From Reticulomyxa filosa (Eukaryota > Foraminifera > Reticulomyxidae), in NCBI GenBank assembly GCA_000512085.1, contig ASPP01036675.1, positions 1 to 21,317 on the forward strand: a stretch of 21,317 bases of DNA. The letters run 5' to 3'. Numbering within the stretch: the stretch's first letter is position 1; every line of letters starts with the position of its first letter. This document shows positions 18,931 through 21,317 of the stretch, piece by piece. The position numbers and the translations under genes were made by a program. Under the pieces are notes generated by a model. It was given only the letters and a program-made list of their open reading frames with translations, searched no databases and was not told the DNA's origin.

Positions 18931-21000
18931 ACTGGACATCGTTGGAGTTATTGAGAACATAGTGGACATTGAAACTACTTATGGATCTATTGGAGTAGTG
19001 TTGAAAAATTTGATTGGATCTTCGAATTATATGGACATCGATTCGAATGAAAACGACGAAATCAGCAATAATGGCACACAAAAGAACATGACAAAGAATT
19101 CCAACACTATTGAACGATTGTCTGTTTAAACAACGTATGTAATTATATGCAAGAAATGACGTATATCAAAGATTGTGGAGAAATAACGTAATTTGGGTAT
19201 ATTTGCCAGTAAAAAGGCGAAATGGTGGAACATCATTCGAAAAATTCAACAATCTCTCTAGTGAAAGCGACAACGATGAAAAAAGAAAGAATAAATGAAA
19301 TTGAAAAATTCAAAAAATTAACAAGAAAACACTAAGCTAATATTAACGTGAGAATATACAACATGGTGATTACACCAGTAAATGGAAGATGTCTGAAAAC
19401 TAATTCGGATATACTAAACTTTCTTTGTTGCAATCAGAACCAAATCGACAAGAAAATCGAAGCACATTCGCTATAAATGAACTGTAGAACGGTTTTGCGC
19501 ATTTCCAGCTGAAATGCAACGTTAAAAACTGTAAGCATAACGGAATATTTCAACAAGAATACTCTAAAAGACTGTGATAAAATCTCAATAAATTACAACA
19601 TCTTCCAGAGCAACTATGTCGAGCAAGTGAATAGCAAATATCATTAAGAAATGAAAAATACAAATATCAATCGATGTGTATTGACTCCAACGAAACAATA
19701 TCAAATGCTCAACAAGCGATCAAAGACAATTGATAAAATTTTCTGAAAATAGAACGATTTAAATGATTGATTGTGTTGAAGTTGATTTAGCAATTGGCAG
19801 AAGTGAAAAAGGTTATCAAAGATAATTTATTTGTAGGATACATAAAGACCAAGTGCGATCTGTTTCGAAGTTAGCATCGAATGCACTTCAAACAATGCAA
19901 AAATACAACTGTCTCACTACGACGTAAAAGATTACATGAAAAAAAATTCTATACAAATTCTGTTGTCTTGTTAATCAAAAAGTCAGAATTGCAGAAATAA
20001 GATTAACACTAAATGAAATCATGAAATTGCTAGTGAGAAATAAACAACAATTCAATGTTATAAATGCCACAACAAATGTACCACAATTGGAACAGATTAA
20101 ATGATTAATTATATATTAATATTACAAAACAACATTAACTATTTCTATTCTAAACAGCACAAATTTGAACAAAATTTCAAGGATAAGCAACCACATGTTT
20201 GTATGTCTCAAGAAGGATTTCGATTGTACAAGAAGAAGGACATCGATTATCAGTTTAAATTTCTCTTTAATCACAAATGTAGTGAAACATGAATAATATG
20301 GATATTGCGTAGAAGGGACTTCCACTTAACTCAGATAGTTTTTATTTGAGAACAAATGACTATCAATTTGATGTTGGTTCTGATCACATTCAATATACTG
20401 TCTACTTTGTCGTAATCTAAAATAGAAAGACATAAAATCTAAAATTAGAATCTGTCAAGTGAAAACTTTGGACTGTTCTGAAGTCGATTGGCGACAAATA
20501 TCAACACTTGGAATGAGCATAGTTTAGAGGAAGCAAGTCTTGGTGGATCAACAAATTATATCAACAAAGATACAAAGTCCAAAGTTGAAAAGAAAGTTCA
20601 TAAAACATCGAACGCAAGCAAACTTTACAAACTACAAGAAAGCAGCACAAAACTTCGAATAAGTCTACGACAAAAGAAACATGAATACATTGTGAAAAAT
20701 GTCGATTCGGTGCAAGAAGGCAATACAAGAAAGTTGTTCTCCAAATTTCGATAAATCAACTCCAACAAAATATCTATTACCCAACATTAGTCGGCACACT
20801 AACAAACAAGATTGCACACAACAAGTATTCAAGACAATCAATCGTCCTTCTATCGAATATGCATGTGCATTTTGGAATGGTGCAGCGGGAGTTTATAAAA
20901 GTGTATTGTAAATGATCTAAAGAATTGCAATTTGCAGGATTTTTGGAGTAATGCATACGACTGTGTATGTTCAATTTGGACGTGATACTTTGTTTTTCAA
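18931..21000 (+). mobile_element. Decayed non-LTR retrotransposon, second related copy
   Basis: Plus-strand scraps lie in the normal order of a LINE. An ORF1-like start is at 19031 (MDIDSNENDEISNNGT, 33 codons then stop). Endonuclease sequence at about 20190-20280 (VCMSQEGFRLYKKKDIDYQ) matches the minus-strand element near 2910 (LLPEGFRSKKKDIDY). An SDHIQYTV end-of-endonuclease motif lies near 20380-20400. A charged linker is at 20488-20751. The 3' part of RT appears at about 20842-20910 (NRPSIEYACAFWNGAA, YKSVL) followed by a broken IQRIAICRIFGVMHT-like stretch to about 20960. The RT core with its catalytic box is missing. Stops occur in every frame, so the copy is inactive. Boundaries are approximate and no target-site duplication could be fixed. 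Confidence 0.7.
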
Positions 21001-21317
21001 CTTGAAGACATTCGCAAAAAAAAAATGTACTGACAATACAATCTGATTAGCACTTGATACGTAAATAACATTAGATTTCATTTATTATATTATTATAATA
21101 GCTACAACTCTGCAATATGCGATTAACAAATGAGACTGTTTTACTTGAATTGTTTTGATTGATGATTTTCATTTTATTATTTTTAAAGGCAAATTGTTGT
21201 GATGTTTCTTTTGCTTTGTGTGTTTGAAAACAGCGCTTCTTTTTTCCATTATGCGTGCTATGTCCTTTAGTGATAAGGCTGTCAACGATATTTCGCATTG
21301 TTTCTTCAAAAAAAATA
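21001..21317. other. AT-rich end of window, no gene accepted
   Basis: An A9 run at 21018-21026 may be near the 3' end of the retroelement copy. A 75-codon minus-strand frame (21071-21298), Lys/Asn-rich, reaches almost to the window edge. It has no recognised domain and could be an exon of a gene beyond the edge or chance. Confidence 0.4.

Noticed and set aside
21071-21298. Minus-strand 75-codon frame at the window end
   Set aside because: Lys/Asn-rich, no domain, and no supporting splice or neighbour context inside the window.

Overview
The window looks like nuclear DNA from a flagellum-bearing protist. It is AT-rich and contains split genes with many short introns, a gene for an axonemal dynein intermediate chain, and decayed non-LTR retrotransposons at both ends. 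Long T/A tracts in introns, loose splice donors (often GTT instead of GTA/GTG) and the mix of gene families would fit a rhizarian such as the foraminiferan Reticulomyxa. That placement is inference and was not tested by any search.

Layout: 1-780 (+) carries a broken reverse transcriptase. 820-2250 has no clear gene, apart from short minus-strand remnants and a possible basic terminal exon at 2047-2220. 2270-4194 (-) is a decayed retroelement with a zinc-knuckle ORF1 and an endonuclease. 4200-5440 is AT-rich with a few exon-like pieces. 5440-9638 (-) is a 15-exon gene for the I1/f inner-arm dynein intermediate chain DNAI4 (WDR78/IC138). 9639-10109 is a divergent promoter region. 10110-12275 (+) is a multi-exon gene of uncertain product with a possible CP2/Grainyhead-like DNA-binding domain. 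12792-13930 (+) is a two-exon gene for a secreted, glycosylated protein of unknown family. 14406-18608 (-) is an 11-exon MMS19 gene (cytosolic Fe-S protein assembly). 18900-21000 (+) is a second decayed retroelement related to the one at 2270-4194.

I rebuilt the DNAI4 and MMS19 models by hand. Every exon junction keeps frame and the sums are whole codons (1045 and 1094 residues). The genes are not an operon and do not share a pathway: DNAI4 works in the cilium, while MMS19 delivers Fe-S clusters in cytosol and nucleus. No rRNA, tRNA, CRISPR array or bacterial-type signal was seen. I found no convincing new multi-gene system. The most unusual items are the GTT splice donors, the possible CP2-like factor with its frame problem, and the orphan secreted protein.
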